Shown here: one piece after another, positions 55,852-64,000 of the stretch
Position numbering within the stretch: position 1 is the stretch's first letter
How the letters are laid out: every line of letters begins with the position of its first letter
Assembly (NCBI GenBank): GCA_050294475.1
Contig: JBNKOE010000005.1
Span: 1 to 64,000, forward strand
Direction of reading: 5' to 3'
From: Thalassobellus sp050294475
Lineage (GTDB): Bacteria > Bacteroidota > Bacteroidia > Flavobacteriales > Flavobacteriaceae
Length of the DNA: 64,000 bases
Program-made: the position numbers and the translations under genes
Notes under the pieces: generated by a model
Databases searched by the model: none
Seen by the model: the letters and a program-made list of their open reading frames with translations, nothing else
Told to the model about the DNA's origin: nothing

Positions 55852-56355
55852 ATGCCAACAACTAACAATATTGTATTACGTCCACGATTTAAGCTTGAAT
55901 TAAACCAGAATAACGACATTATCTTAAAATCTTTTGAATTAGAAAAAACGTTACAATCTGATTTTATAGTTACTAGAATAGACGACCATGTGTTTATTAA
56001 ATTCCCTAAACACAAACAACATTTTTGGTCGCCTCAATTACATTTAGAAATTAATGAAGTTGATAAAAACTCTTGCTTACTGCATGGTTTATTTGGACCT
56101 AACCCAACCGTTTGGACGCTTTTTATGTTTCTTCATTTTATGGTAGCAGGTTTATTTATTACATTCGGCATTTGGGCTTACACCAATGCGTCTTTAAAAA
56201 GTAGCTACGCCATACAAGTTAGCCTTATGTTACTAATGGTAGTCGTTTGGTTTGTATTATATTTTGGAGGTAGAATAGGAAAAGCATCTAGCAAGAAAGA
56301 AATGCATGAATTAAATAATTTTATGCTTCGAGTGTTAAAAAAAAGCTCTGATTGA
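55852..56355 (+). CDS. two-helix membrane protein, unknown function
   Basis: A 167-residue protein. The first ~95 residues form a beta-rich cytoplasmic part (IVLRPRFKLELNQNNDIILK, then DHVFIKFPKHKQHFWSPQLH). Two membrane helices follow at about 87-110 (WTLFMFLHFMVAGLFITFGI) and 120-138 (AIQVSLMLLMVVVWFVLYFG). I recall close homologues in Flavobacteriaceae only as hypothetical proteins. It sits between der and era on the opposite strand, so it has its own promoter. Confidence 0.7.
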   Translation: MPTTNNIVLRPRFKLELNQNNDIILKSFELEKTLQSDFIVTRIDDHVFIKFPKHKQHFWSPQLHLEINEVDKNSCLLHGLFGPNPTVWTLFMFLHFMVAGLFITFGIWAYTNASLKSSYAIQVSLMLLMVVVWFVLYFGGRIGKASSKKEMHELNNFMLRVLKKSSD

Positions 56356-56488
56356 AAAAACCAATCAAAGCTTCTAAAACTAAACTAACTCAATACTAAC
56401 TATATTTCTCTTAGCAAAAATGCAACATCATAATTACCTAGATGTTAGCTAATATTTAAACTAGTATTATCTTTTGTTAAAATGAGTT

Positions 56489-57370
56489 CTAATTATTATA
56501 ACCAAAACGTTTTAATTGGTTTTGATTACTTCTCCAGTTTTTATTCACTTTTACATATAACTCTAAGTGAATTTGTTTTCCGAAGAATTTTTCTAAATCT
56601 TTTCTAGCTTCTACACCTACGCGCTTTAAAGCACTTCCTTTATGCCCAATAATTATACCTTTTTGAGTTTCTCGTTCTACCATAATTACCGAACGAATTC
56701 TAATAATAGTATCTTCTTCAAAAAACTCCTCGGTTTCTATTTCTACGGCATAAGGAATTTCTTTTTTATAATGTATTAGAATTTTTTCACGAATGGTTTC
56801 GTTTATAAAAAAACGTTCTGGCTTATCTGTTAATTGGTCTTTCGGATAAAATGCTGGCGATTCTGGTAACAACTCGATAATTCTATTAAACACTTCTTTT
56901 ACCTGAAAGCCTTCTAACGCAGAAATTGCTATAATCTCAGCATTTGGCACTTTCTCTGCCCAAAGCTGTACTTGTTCTTCAAGTTGACCTTGATCTGATT
57001 TATCAATTTTATTTAAAAGTAATAAAACAGGTATTTTAGAACTTGTTATTTTATTAAAAAAGGCTTCATCTTTTAATGCTTGCTCTCCTATTTCAACCAT
57101 GTAAAGTAAAATATCAGCATCTTCAAAAGCCGACTTTACAAAACCCATCATAGACTCCTGCAACTCGTATGCAGGTTTTATAATACCTGGTGTGTCACTA
57201 AAAAGCACCTGAAAATCATCACCATTTACAATACCTAATATTCTATGACGTGTTGTTTGCGCTTTTGAAGTTATAATTGATAATTTTTCTCCAATAAACG
57301 CATTCATCAAAGTAGATTTTCCAACATTAGGATTTCCAATAATATTTACAAAACCAGCTTTATGACTCAT
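56489..57370 (-). CDS. era: GTPase Era
   Basis: A 293-residue GTPase that binds 16S rRNA near its 3' end and assists 30S maturation. G1 is GNPNVGKSTLMNAFIGEKLS, G3 DTPGIIKP, G4 NKID. The KH domain has IIGHKGSALKRVGVEARKDL and ELYVKVNKNWR. The start at 57370 (MSHKAGFVNIIGNPN) fits the family. The 316-bp region upstream (57371-57686) is AT-rich and holds nothing clear beyond a weak TGTG-N6-CACA pair near 57474-57487. Confidence 0.98.
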   Translation of the reverse strand: MSHKAGFVNIIGNPNVGKSTLMNAFIGEKLSIITSKAQTTRHRILGIVNGDDFQVLFSDTPGIIKPAYELQESMMGFVKSAFEDADILLYMVEIGEQALKDEAFFNKITSSKIPVLLLLNKIDKSDQGQLEEQVQLWAEKVPNAEIIAISALEGFQVKEVFNRIIELLPESPAFYPKDQLTDKPERFFINETIREKILIHYKKEIPYAVEIETEEFFEEDTIIRIRSVIMVERETQKGIIIGHKGSALKRVGVEARKDLEKFFGKQIHLELYVKVNKNWRSNQNQLKRFGYNN

Positions 57371-57686
57371 ATTTTTTTAAATTAATTAAGACTGCAAAGT
57401 TACAACCTTGGTTTCTTATTTACACTATGCTACAGTTTTAAACAAAAATCACTTTTAATTACACCTGTTCTGATGTGAAATTACACATTAAAAATAGTGT
57501 TGTTTTTTATTTAGATGAAACAGAAAATTCAAAAATAACCATAGCTATTGTTTCATTTTATGTTAAAACATAGTCAAAAAAAAAAGCCATTTTATTGATT
57601 TATTTTACGTTATAAATGATATATACCTAACAAAAGTCATATTTATTACCACTTTTGATTTTTATTTTTACCTAAATTATAAAACT

Positions 57687-57830
57687 ATGCTAACTCAAAA
57701 CATATCGCTTTATAGCTGGACTAATGGAGCAATTATGATTGCTGTATTCGGAATTGTTTGCCTAACACTAATTGGCTTCCTTATTAAATTTATGCTAGGT
57801 GGCAAGAAAAAAGAAAATCCCGAAGAATAA
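57687..57830 (+). CDS. small single-helix membrane protein
   Basis: A 47-residue protein (MLTQNISLYSWTNGAIMIAV, then FGIVCLTLIG, and a basic-acidic tail GGKKKENPEE). One membrane helix at about residues 16-36. Too short to identify, but small proteins of this form are typical of Bacteroidetes and the frame is intact with a matching terminator soon after. It is on the plus strand, convergent with the TonB receptor gene. Confidence 0.5.
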   Translation: MLTQNISLYSWTNGAIMIAVFGIVCLTLIGFLIKFMLGGKKKENPEE

Positions 57831-57846
57831 TTTAATTTTTTTAAGC

Positions 57847-57909
57847 AAAAGAGACTGTCTGATAAGCTATTCCAACTTAACAACTAACCCCTCAAACAGT
57901 CTCTTTTTT
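57847..57909. terminator. bidirectional terminator between small protein and TonB receptor gene
   Basis: AAAAGAGACTGT (57847-57858) pairs with ACAGTCTCTTTTTT (57896-57909) around a 37-nt loop. It lies between two converging genes. Confidence 0.65.
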
Positions 57910-57912
57910 ATT

Positions 57913-60015
57913 CTAAAACTTCTTTTGTAAAAATACAGTTATATTTCTTCCTGCTTCATTAATAGGTACTCTACCAAAATTGGCTTGATTATTAAATGAA
58001 AAGTTTAAATGATCGTGATACGTTTCATCAAACACATTTAAAACCGCCACTCCTAAAGACACATTATAAAAAGGCTTTACACCCAAACGAAGGTCTAAAG
58101 TTTGATAACCATCTGTTTGTGTTTCTCCAAAAGTTTTAGAAATATTATCCTGTTTACTCACCATATTATAGCGTGCATTTGCCCAAAACTTTGTTTTTTC
58201 AAAACCAGCTGAAAGCGTTACTTTTAATGGAGGTGTTAGTGGTAACGATTCATTAAAATCTTTATTTTTAGCATACACATAAGTCGCTTCTGTTTTAAAA
58301 TAATAATCCTTTAAAAAATCTAATTGTGCCATAATTTCAAAACCTGTTTTATATGCTTCATCTATATTTTGAAACACTTTTGGATGCACAGGTTGTTGCA
58401 TAGGCATATATTTTCTATTTAAACTAGCATCTTCAACTGCAACTATATAATTATCAAAAAATGAATAGTAAAAAGACGTTTCATATTTAAAGGTATTGAA
58501 ACTTCCATTTAAATCTTTATGTCCTTTAAAACCAATTTCAAACTGATTATTAACTTCGGCTTTTAAATTAGGATTCCCAATATATTCGTATGAATCTTGC
58601 CCAACAGTAAAGTGATTAATATAACGTTCAATCATATTTGCAGAACGCACACCTCGACCATAAGCAGCTTCTAGTGTAAAATTATCAGACACCATTTTTT
58701 TAATAGAAACAGTAGTGCTTATGTTTTCTTCGGTACGTTTATTTAAGTTGTACATCGCTTCAAAATCTGCTTCAGGATCTTTAATATCAGACGTTACAAT
58801 ATCGGCACGTATTCCTGCTGTTACAACAGTTGACTTATTTACAGACCATTTAGCTTCAGTAAATACACCAATATCATCTATGTATGAATCTTGCCACACT
58901 TTATCATTAAACACTCTTGGTGTTGGTAACATATTACCATTCATAATTTTTACCAATCTTTCTCTACCACCGTCTCTAGCAATGTGCAATACATCAAGTC
59001 CAGAAAATAAGTTAAGCTTTTTTAAAGGTTTCCAATTTAGTTCTAGCTTACCTCCTATTGTTGTCGCTTCCACTGCCGATTCTGCTTCAACCATCATAAA
59101 TGTAGGTCTGTTGTTATTAGTCATTAAATGGTCTACATAACTATAATAAGCTTTAGCTGTTATCGATTTAAAAACATCTCCCAACATATCCCATTTATAA
59201 TCTAACGACAAAATACTGCTATTGTCATAGTCGGTATCCATTGGCAAGCCTGCATGCAACACATCTCTACCAAAAGATTGTCTCCAATGTGCTTGTAAAC
59301 GTTGATTATCTGCAAAATTATAACCCATTTTAATTCCGTAATCCGTACTTCGGAATGAAGAAGGGATTTCTGCTTGGTTGCCATCTTCATAATTACCAAA
59401 GTCTCTGTAGCCCATATTACCTACAATATCATAACTTTTTGTTACTTGTTGTAGCTGCAACATGGTTACATACGAATTTCCGTTAGACTCATAACCTCCA
59501 GACACTTTACCATGAAAGCCTGTATTTTCAGAATTAGGCTTATCGGTTACCATGTTAATAATACCACCAAATGTAGCTCCATGACGCACTGTATAAGGTC
59601 CTTTAATAATTTCTATTTTTGAAATTTCTTCTGGAATTATATGTGTTGTAATAGGATCCATCCTATTTGGACACGCATGCATTGCCTTTGTGCCACCATC
59701 ATATTGAATGTTTAATTGTTCGTATTGTGATGCTCTAAATGAAGGATCGATAGCATAATTACCTCGTTTTATAACCGAAAAACCGTTGATATTATCAAAT
59801 AAATCGGCTACATTTTTAGGTTGAACAATATTTTTTTGATAATCGTTTGAAACTTTAGTAAGAACTGGGTCTGTACTAGAATTTCCTTTTACTAAAACTT
59901 CATCAAGTTGTAACGTTTTTGGGGCAATCGTATCTGTAGCCTTATCTTTTTTTTCTTGAGAAAAAGACAAAGCATAAATAAGCATGCAACAAAGCACACT
60001 GTAAAATGTTCTCAT
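57913..60015 (-). CDS. OprC/NosA-like copper TonB-dependent receptor
   Basis: A 700-residue TonB-dependent receptor. Signal peptide to about residue 19. A TonB-box-like stretch is near 36-45 (LQLDEVLVKG), then the plug domain and a barrel ending in ITVFLQKKF. The plug has AMHACPNRMDPITTHI with the CxxxM pair at Cys115-Met119. This matches the motif reported to bind copper in Pseudomonas OprC. With the Cys/Met/His-rich 137-residue partner 44 bp upstream, copper (or another soft metal) uptake is the likely role. The strain of reasoning rests on recollection of the family. Confidence 0.85.
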   Translation of the reverse strand: MRTFYSVLCCMLIYALSFSQEKKDKATDTIAPKTLQLDEVLVKGNSSTDPVLTKVSNDYQKNIVQPKNVADLFDNINGFSVIKRGNYAIDPSFRASQYEQLNIQYDGGTKAMHACPNRMDPITTHIIPEEISKIEIIKGPYTVRHGATFGGIINMVTDKPNSENTGFHGKVSGGYESNGNSYVTMLQLQQVTKSYDIVGNMGYRDFGNYEDGNQAEIPSSFRSTDYGIKMGYNFADNQRLQAHWRQSFGRDVLHAGLPMDTDYDNSSILSLDYKWDMLGDVFKSITAKAYYSYVDHLMTNNNRPTFMMVEAESAVEATTIGGKLELNWKPLKKLNLFSGLDVLHIARDGGRERLVKIMNGNMLPTPRVFNDKVWQDSYIDDIGVFTEAKWSVNKSTVVTAGIRADIVTSDIKDPEADFEAMYNLNKRTEENISTTVSIKKMVSDNFTLEAAYGRGVRSANMIERYINHFTVGQDSYEYIGNPNLKAEVNNQFEIGFKGHKDLNGSFNTFKYETSFYYSFFDNYIVAVEDASLNRKYMPMQQPVHPKVFQNIDEAYKTGFEIMAQLDFLKDYYFKTEATYVYAKNKDFNESLPLTPPLKVTLSAGFEKTKFWANARYNMVSKQDNISKTFGETQTDGYQTLDLRLGVKPFYNVSLGVAVLNVFDETYHDHLNFSFNNQANFGRVPINEAGRNITVFLQKKF

Positions 60016-60059
60016 TTTTTTTGTTTAAAATTGAAATAAATAGATTTTCAGAAGCTTAC

Positions 60060-60473
60060 TTAAGCCTCTGTATTTTTAATTTTATTATGTGAGAACAAAA
60101 ATTGTGGTGGATGATCTAATTTGGGAATTAACAAATAAGCATATAAATTATTATAGGTGCTTATGTCCTTTTTTTTAACTGTAGTATTTATAAAACTGAA
60201 TTTTGTTTGACTAACTATATATAAAATGACTTCCTTAAAATCTATTTCTTTAAAAGGTACTTTATCATTATCGGTATTATTGTTTTGAGCAACTTCTTTT
60301 AAATGACATTTACCATTACACTGCATTTCTGGTTTGTCTTTGTTTTCACAAAGTCTTTCAATAAAACCAGCTGTATCTACATAGTAATAAGCATACGTAA
60401 TAGAAATACGCATGCTATTAAACAAAATAATTGCAATTAAAAATAAGGATAATATGGAAGACACTATTTTCAC
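60060..60473 (-). CDS. Cys/Met/His-containing small exported protein (putative metal binder)
   Basis: A 137-residue protein with an N-terminal membrane helix (about residues 5-24). A central motif CENKDKPEMQCNGKCHLKEV (about 42-61) groups three Cys, a Met and a His. The tail is rich in Phe and His (LDHPPQFLFSH). It is first in a minus-strand unit with the copper-type TonB receptor. A role in metal relay or sensing is inferred from this context, not known. Similar small proteins appear next to copper TonB receptors in my recollection of Bacteroidetes genomes. Confidence 0.65.
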   Translation of the reverse strand: MKIVSSILSLFLIAIILFNSMRISITYAYYYVDTAGFIERLCENKDKPEMQCNGKCHLKEVAQNNNTDNDKVPFKEIDFKEVILYIVSQTKFSFINTTVKKKDISTYNNLYAYLLIPKLDHPPQFLFSHNKIKNTEA

Positions 60474-60586
60474 TGGTACAAAAATAAAACTTCTAAACTA
60501 TATGAATGTAATATTTATCACTCTAATCTCCCGTTTTTTTTAATATTTATAATTCTATTACAAAAAGGCTTCTTTATAAAACAAAG

Positions 60587-60618
60587 AAAAGGCAAGAAAT
60601 TAAAATTCCTTGCCTTTA
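60587..60618 (-). terminator. terminator after FKBP gene
   Basis: AAAAGGCAAG (60587-60596) pairs with CTTGCCTTTA (60609-60618), with the stem continuing inward through AAT/ATT. It lies just past the FKBP stop on the minus strand. Confidence 0.75.
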
Positions 60619-60643
60619 TATTTCACCTAAGTAAATAAAAACC

Positions 60644-61366
60644 TTACTTAACTATTTCTAATAATTCAACTTCAAAAACTAATGGAGAAAAAGGTTTAAT
60701 TTTCCCTCCTCTAGGAGTTGCTCCATAAGCTAATTCTTGAGGAATAAAAAATTTATATTTAGAACCAACTGGCATTAATTGTAAACCTTCTGTCCATCCT
60801 TTTATAACTTGGCTTACACCAAATTGAGCAGGAGTACCTCTATCTACAGAGCTATCAAAAACAGTTCCATCTGTTAATGTGCCATGGTAATGTACTTTCA
60901 CAGTAGAAGTTGCTGTTGGTTTTTCTCCTGTTCCTTGTTTTAAAACAATGTATTGTAAACCACTTTCTGTAATTTCAACTCCTTCTTTAGTCATATTATC
61001 TTCTAAAAACTTCTCACCTGCAACTTTTACATCCGCAAATTGCTCTTCCGCTCTTTTAATAGCTTCTGCTTGTTGTTTTTCTCTATCTGCAAGTTGTTTC
61101 TTTTGAAAATATGAAGTAATTATTTGCTGTACTTTATCTTTTTCAATTTTTAAAGCTGTAGAATCTGAAGCATCTACAAGTCCTTGTATTAAAATATCCT
61201 TATCAAGTTCTGTAGCTGTTGTACTTATATTTTTTGCAACATCCATTCCAATAGCATAACTTACTGAATCAGTTTCAGTTTTTAAAGGTTTATTTGTAAT
61301 GCCTTTGTTGCATGATGACATAATTATTGCCACAAGTACGATACTTAAAATTTTCATTGTTTTCAT
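60644..61366 (-). CDS. FKBP-type peptidyl-prolyl isomerase lipoprotein
   Basis: A 240-residue lipoprotein. The lipobox is IMSSC (Cys about residue 19). An N-terminal helical dimerisation domain (about 32-110, DSVSYAIGMDVAKNISTTAT) precedes the FKBP domain (about 125-239): VKVHYHGTLTDGTVFDSS, QVIKGWTEGLQLMPVGSKY and PQELAYGATPRGG are intact. This is the FkpA/Mip-type layout for folding of periplasmic or outer-membrane proteins. It ends in a terminator. The 347-bp region between it and the next start (61367-61713) holds a possible broken minus-strand frame (see findings). Confidence 0.95.
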   Translation of the reverse strand: MKTMKILSIVLVAIIMSSCNKGITNKPLKTETDSVSYAIGMDVAKNISTTATELDKDILIQGLVDASDSTALKIEKDKVQQIITSYFQKKQLADREKQQAEAIKRAEEQFADVKVAGEKFLEDNMTKEGVEITESGLQYIVLKQGTGEKPTATSTVKVHYHGTLTDGTVFDSSVDRGTPAQFGVSQVIKGWTEGLQLMPVGSKYKFFIPQELAYGATPRGGKIKPFSPLVFEVELLEIVK

Positions 61367-61713
61367 TTCTTTAGTTTAAATTATTCCGAAGCCAAAAGTA
61401 GCAAAATAAAACTCAGAATAAAAATGGATAGATATACTATTTTTATTAACGTAAATATCTAGAAAATAGGTTCTATTTCTACTTTATCAATAACAGATAA
61501 GCTTAGAACTTTATTCTTTAATTCTGTTACTGCAAGTTTGACTATTTCTGTAGCCCCTAAACTTCTTCAATTAACAGCTCTATTATCAATAACTACATTT
61601 TCTTTAAAAAACATAAAATATCCATATAAATGAATAAATAATCCTTTAAGATAGACCTCATAAATTTTAACTTGCACATTATTTACTATCATAACAATAA
61701 AGCACAAAACCAA

Positions 61714-63627
61714 ATGATTAAAGATGGTATAAGTTACAAAGAAGCAGGAAAATTTGAAGAAACTCGATTCGAAAAAATACATAATGTAATTTTTGACTCA
61801 TCGCTTGAGGCATCTATTTTAGTTGCTCAAGAAATAGCAAACTTAATTAAAAAAAAACAAGAACTAAATGAAATTTGTGTCTTGGGTTTAGCTACAGGTT
61901 CTTCTCCAATAAAAGTTTATGAAGAGCTTGTAAGAATGCACAAAGAAGATGGTTTAAGTTTTAATAATGTAGTGACCTTTAATTTAGATGAATACTACCC
62001 AATGGATAAGGATAATATTCAAAGTTACTTTTATTTTATGCATGACCACCTTTTTAATCATGTAGATATATTACCCGAAAACATTAATATTCCTGATGGA
62101 AAAGTAAGCGCCGAAGAATTACAACAGTATTGTATAAACTACGAAAATAAAATTAAATCTTATGGCGGATTAGATTTTCAACTATTAGGTATAGGAAGAA
62201 CAGGTCACATCGGATTTAATGAACCAGGATCTCATGTCAATTCTGGAACCAGAAGCATCACATTAGATCATATTACCCGTATAGATGCAGCCCCTTCTTT
62301 TTTAGGCATAGATAACGTACCTAGAAAAGCCATAACTATGGGCATAGGAACTGTAAAACAAGCCAAAAGAATTGTTTTACTTGGCTGGGGAATTAGTAAA
62401 GCCCAAATATTAAAGGAAACTATAGAAGGAGAAGTTTCGTCTCAAGTTCCTGCAACATACTTACAAGAGCATAATAACACAACTTTTGTTTTAGATAGTG
62501 ATGCTTCATCAGAACTTACTAGAGTAAAAACACCTTGGCTTGTTAAATCTTGTGTATGGACAGATGAATTAAAACTAAAAGCTGTTGTTTGGTTAAGTGA
62601 ATTAACCAACAAACCATTCCTTAAGCTTACAGATAAAGATTATAATGACAACGGAATGGCTAGCCTTTTAACCGAAGAAGGTACTGCTTACGATTTAAAC
62701 ATTAAAATGTTTAATAAGCTACAACATACTATTACTGGTTGGCCAGGTGGAAAACCAAATGCCGACGACACATACAGACCAGAACGTTGTATGCCTGCAA
62801 AGAAAAGAGTCATTATTTTTAGTCCACACCCAGATGATGATGTTATTTCTATGGGTGGCACTTTTGACAGACTTATTGAACAAGGACACGAAGTTCATGT
62901 AGCCTATCAAACCTCAGGAAACATAGCCGTTTCTAATGAGGAAGCCTTAAAATTTGCAGAAATATCTATAGCATTAAATGCTGAATCAATTAAATCTAAG
63001 GAAATTATAAATTTTTTAAAGAATAAATCTGAAAATGATATTGATTCTATTGAAGTTAGAAAACTAAAAGGTTTAATTAGAAGAAGTGAATCATTAGCTG
63101 CAACTAGATATTTAGGACTACCTGATGAAAATGTTCACTTTTTAGATCTTCCTTTTTACGAAACAGGAACCGTAAAAAAAAGTAACCTTTCTGAAGTCGA
63201 CATTAAAATCATGTGCGATATTATTGAAGAGATAAAACCACATCAAATATATGCTGCAGGAGATTTAGCAGACCCACATGGTACGCATAAAGTTTGTTTA
63301 GATAGTTTATTTGAAGCATTAAAAATACTAAAACCTAAGCCTTATATGAATGATTGTTGGGTATGGCTATACCGTGGTGCATGGCACGAATGGGAGTCAT
63401 CACAAATAGAAATGGCAGTTCCTATGAGTCCCGATCAAGTGCTTAAAAAGCGTCATGCTATTTTCTATCACCAATCTCAAAAAGACGGTGTTATGTTTCA
63501 AGGAGACGATTCCAGAGAATTTTGGGTACGTGTTGAAGACAGAAACAGGTTAACAGCAAAAAAATATAATGATTTAGGGTTAGCAGAATATGCAGCCATT
63601 GAAGCTTTCAAAAGGTATCATTTTTAA
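61714..63627 (+). CDS. nagB: NagB glucosamine-6-phosphate deaminase fused to PIG-L deacetylase
   Basis: A 637-residue fusion. The N-terminal NagB half (about 1-285) has LGLATGSSPIKVYEELVR, VTFNLDEYYPM and LLGIGRTGHIGFNEPG. It converts glucosamine-6-phosphate to fructose-6-phosphate. The second half (about 365-630) is a PIG-L/LmbE-type deacetylase with IIFSPHPDDDVISMGGTF and DPHGTHKVCLDSL, the zinc ligands. Such fusions are common in Bacteroidetes. The start at 61714 (MIKDGISYKEAG) is preferred to the 14-codon-longer frame. A MFS sugar transporter follows. Confidence 0.9.
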   Translation: MIKDGISYKEAGKFEETRFEKIHNVIFDSSLEASILVAQEIANLIKKKQELNEICVLGLATGSSPIKVYEELVRMHKEDGLSFNNVVTFNLDEYYPMDKDNIQSYFYFMHDHLFNHVDILPENINIPDGKVSAEELQQYCINYENKIKSYGGLDFQLLGIGRTGHIGFNEPGSHVNSGTRSITLDHITRIDAAPSFLGIDNVPRKAITMGIGTVKQAKRIVLLGWGISKAQILKETIEGEVSSQVPATYLQEHNNTTFVLDSDASSELTRVKTPWLVKSCVWTDELKLKAVVWLSELTNKPFLKLTDKDYNDNGMASLLTEEGTAYDLNIKMFNKLQHTITGWPGGKPNADDTYRPERCMPAKKRVIIFSPHPDDDVISMGGTFDRLIEQGHEVHVAYQTSGNIAVSNEEALKFAEISIALNAESIKSKEIINFLKNKSENDIDSIEVRKLKGLIRRSESLAATRYLGLPDENVHFLDLPFYETGTVKKSNLSEVDIKIMCDIIEEIKPHQIYAAGDLADPHGTHKVCLDSLFEALKILKPKPYMNDCWVWLYRGAWHEWESSQIEMAVPMSPDQVLKKRHAIFYHQSQKDGVMFQGDDSREFWVRVEDRNRLTAKKYNDLGLAEYAAIEAFKRYHF

Positions 63628-63688
63628 AAAAATATTTAAATTTTGATTAATAACACAATATTTGTTTAGTTGATTTTTTTGGTTATTG

Positions 63689-63725
63689 ATGGTTATCGCC
63701 TTTAATAGACGATAGCCATTAATTT
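63689..63725 (+). terminator. terminator after nagB
   Basis: ATGGTTATCG (63689-63698) pairs with CGATAGCCAT (63710-63719) with one G:T pair, followed by TAATTTTTT. Confidence 0.75.
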
Positions 63726-63877
63726 TTTGCTCCAATAGAAAATAGACATAAAAAATGAGAATGTTTTTTTATAGCTTCTAATATTAATGATAAATTAGAA
63801 TAGTTTAAATTGCTTCATAATTAATTGAAAAATAAAATACTTAAAAACAAGTAAGGTTGTTATAAAAACCAATTCAT

Positions 63878-64000
63878 ATGTCAAACACAAACCGATTCAC
63901 AGAACAAAAAAACAACACACTAATCCCAATAATAATCATAGCTGGATTATTTTTTATATTCGGATTCGTAACTTGGATTAATGGTGCTTTAATTCCATTT
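63878..64000 (+). CDS. sugar MFS transporter (5' part only)
   Basis: The window ends 41 codons into this gene. MSNTNRFTEQKNNTLIPIII leads into AGLFFIFGFVTWINGALIPF, the first membrane helix and the FGFVTWINGALIP signature of the FucP/NagP/GluP sugar-proton symporter family. With nagB just upstream, N-acetylglucosamine or glucosamine uptake is a reasonable inference. The gene is cut by the window edge, so the C-terminal part was not seen. Confidence 0.88.
   Translation, partial: MSNTNRFTEQKNNTLIPIIIIAGLFFIFGFVTWINGALIPF

Noticed and set aside
57471..57490. TGTG-N6-CACA pair as a Crp/Fnr operator
   Set aside because: Spacing and half-site sequence do not fit known Crp or Fnr sites well, and short AT-rich palindromes are expected by chance in this DNA.
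61567..61782. Minus-strand open frame overlapping the start of nagB
   Set aside because: Its 5' half is antisense to nagB and the translation is low-complexity and aromatic-rich; only the far end has any protein-like character, noted separately as a weak finding.

Overview
The window is low-GC DNA from a member of the Bacteroidetes, most likely a marine or environmental Flavobacteriaceae. The evidence is a SusC/SusD pair with a Bacteroidetes-type ECF sigma factor and FecR, many short lipoprotein signal peptides, families largely confined to this phylum (GSCFA, DUF4302, DUF5522, DUF6252), and promoter -7 boxes of the TAnnTTTG type. No tRNA, rRNA, CRISPR array, transposase or integrase was seen. 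Species-level assignment is not possible from the sequence alone.

Layout. 0.1-2.1 kb: an outer-membrane beta-barrel (putative porin). 2.4-11.9 kb: a TonB-dependent import locus on the minus strand (susC, susD, a zinc metallohydrolase lipoprotein, a DUF4302 lipoprotein) with a FecR-like anti-sigma gene and a divergent ECF sigma gene. The fecR reading frame carries an in-frame stop near its apparent 5' end. 11.9-17.2 kb: rnhB, a large lipoprotein, a nucleoid-associated protein and ppk2. 16.9-19.8 kb: a small genomic island. An AbiE-type toxin-antitoxin pair plus a decayed GHKL ATPase gene lies between two ~98% identical 316-bp copies of the 3' end of ppk2. 19.8-20.5 kb: one small cassette-like gene followed by a long imperfect hairpin. 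20.5-48.9 kb is mostly ordinary chromosome: lipB, lysS, a hybrid sensor kinase, a hemL operon, a LuxR-type two-component system, PQQ-propeller and lipoprotein genes, GSCFA, alaS, and an M23-MerR-LemA-TPM-TPM cluster.

48.95-54.3 kb is a second accessory region. Single genes of unknown or cell-envelope type, all on the plus strand, are separated by long spacers. Several spacers form imperfect inverted repeats reminiscent of integron attC sites, and one shares a ~30-nt block with the spacer at 20.4 kb. The region also holds a gene remnant and a frameshifted gene. 54.4-64 kb returns to core functions: the ribosome-assembly GTPases der and era, an OprC/NosA-like copper TonB receptor with a Cys/Met/His-rich partner, an FKBP isomerase lipoprotein, and a NagB-PIG-L fusion followed by the start of a sugar MFS transporter.

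The most notable points are the AbiE/ATPase island bounded by ppk2 repeats with a perfect inverted-repeat operator, the attC-like hairpin spacers, the interrupted fecR beside its divergent sigma factor, and the poorly characterised four-gene SusCD/metallohydrolase/DUF4302 import system.
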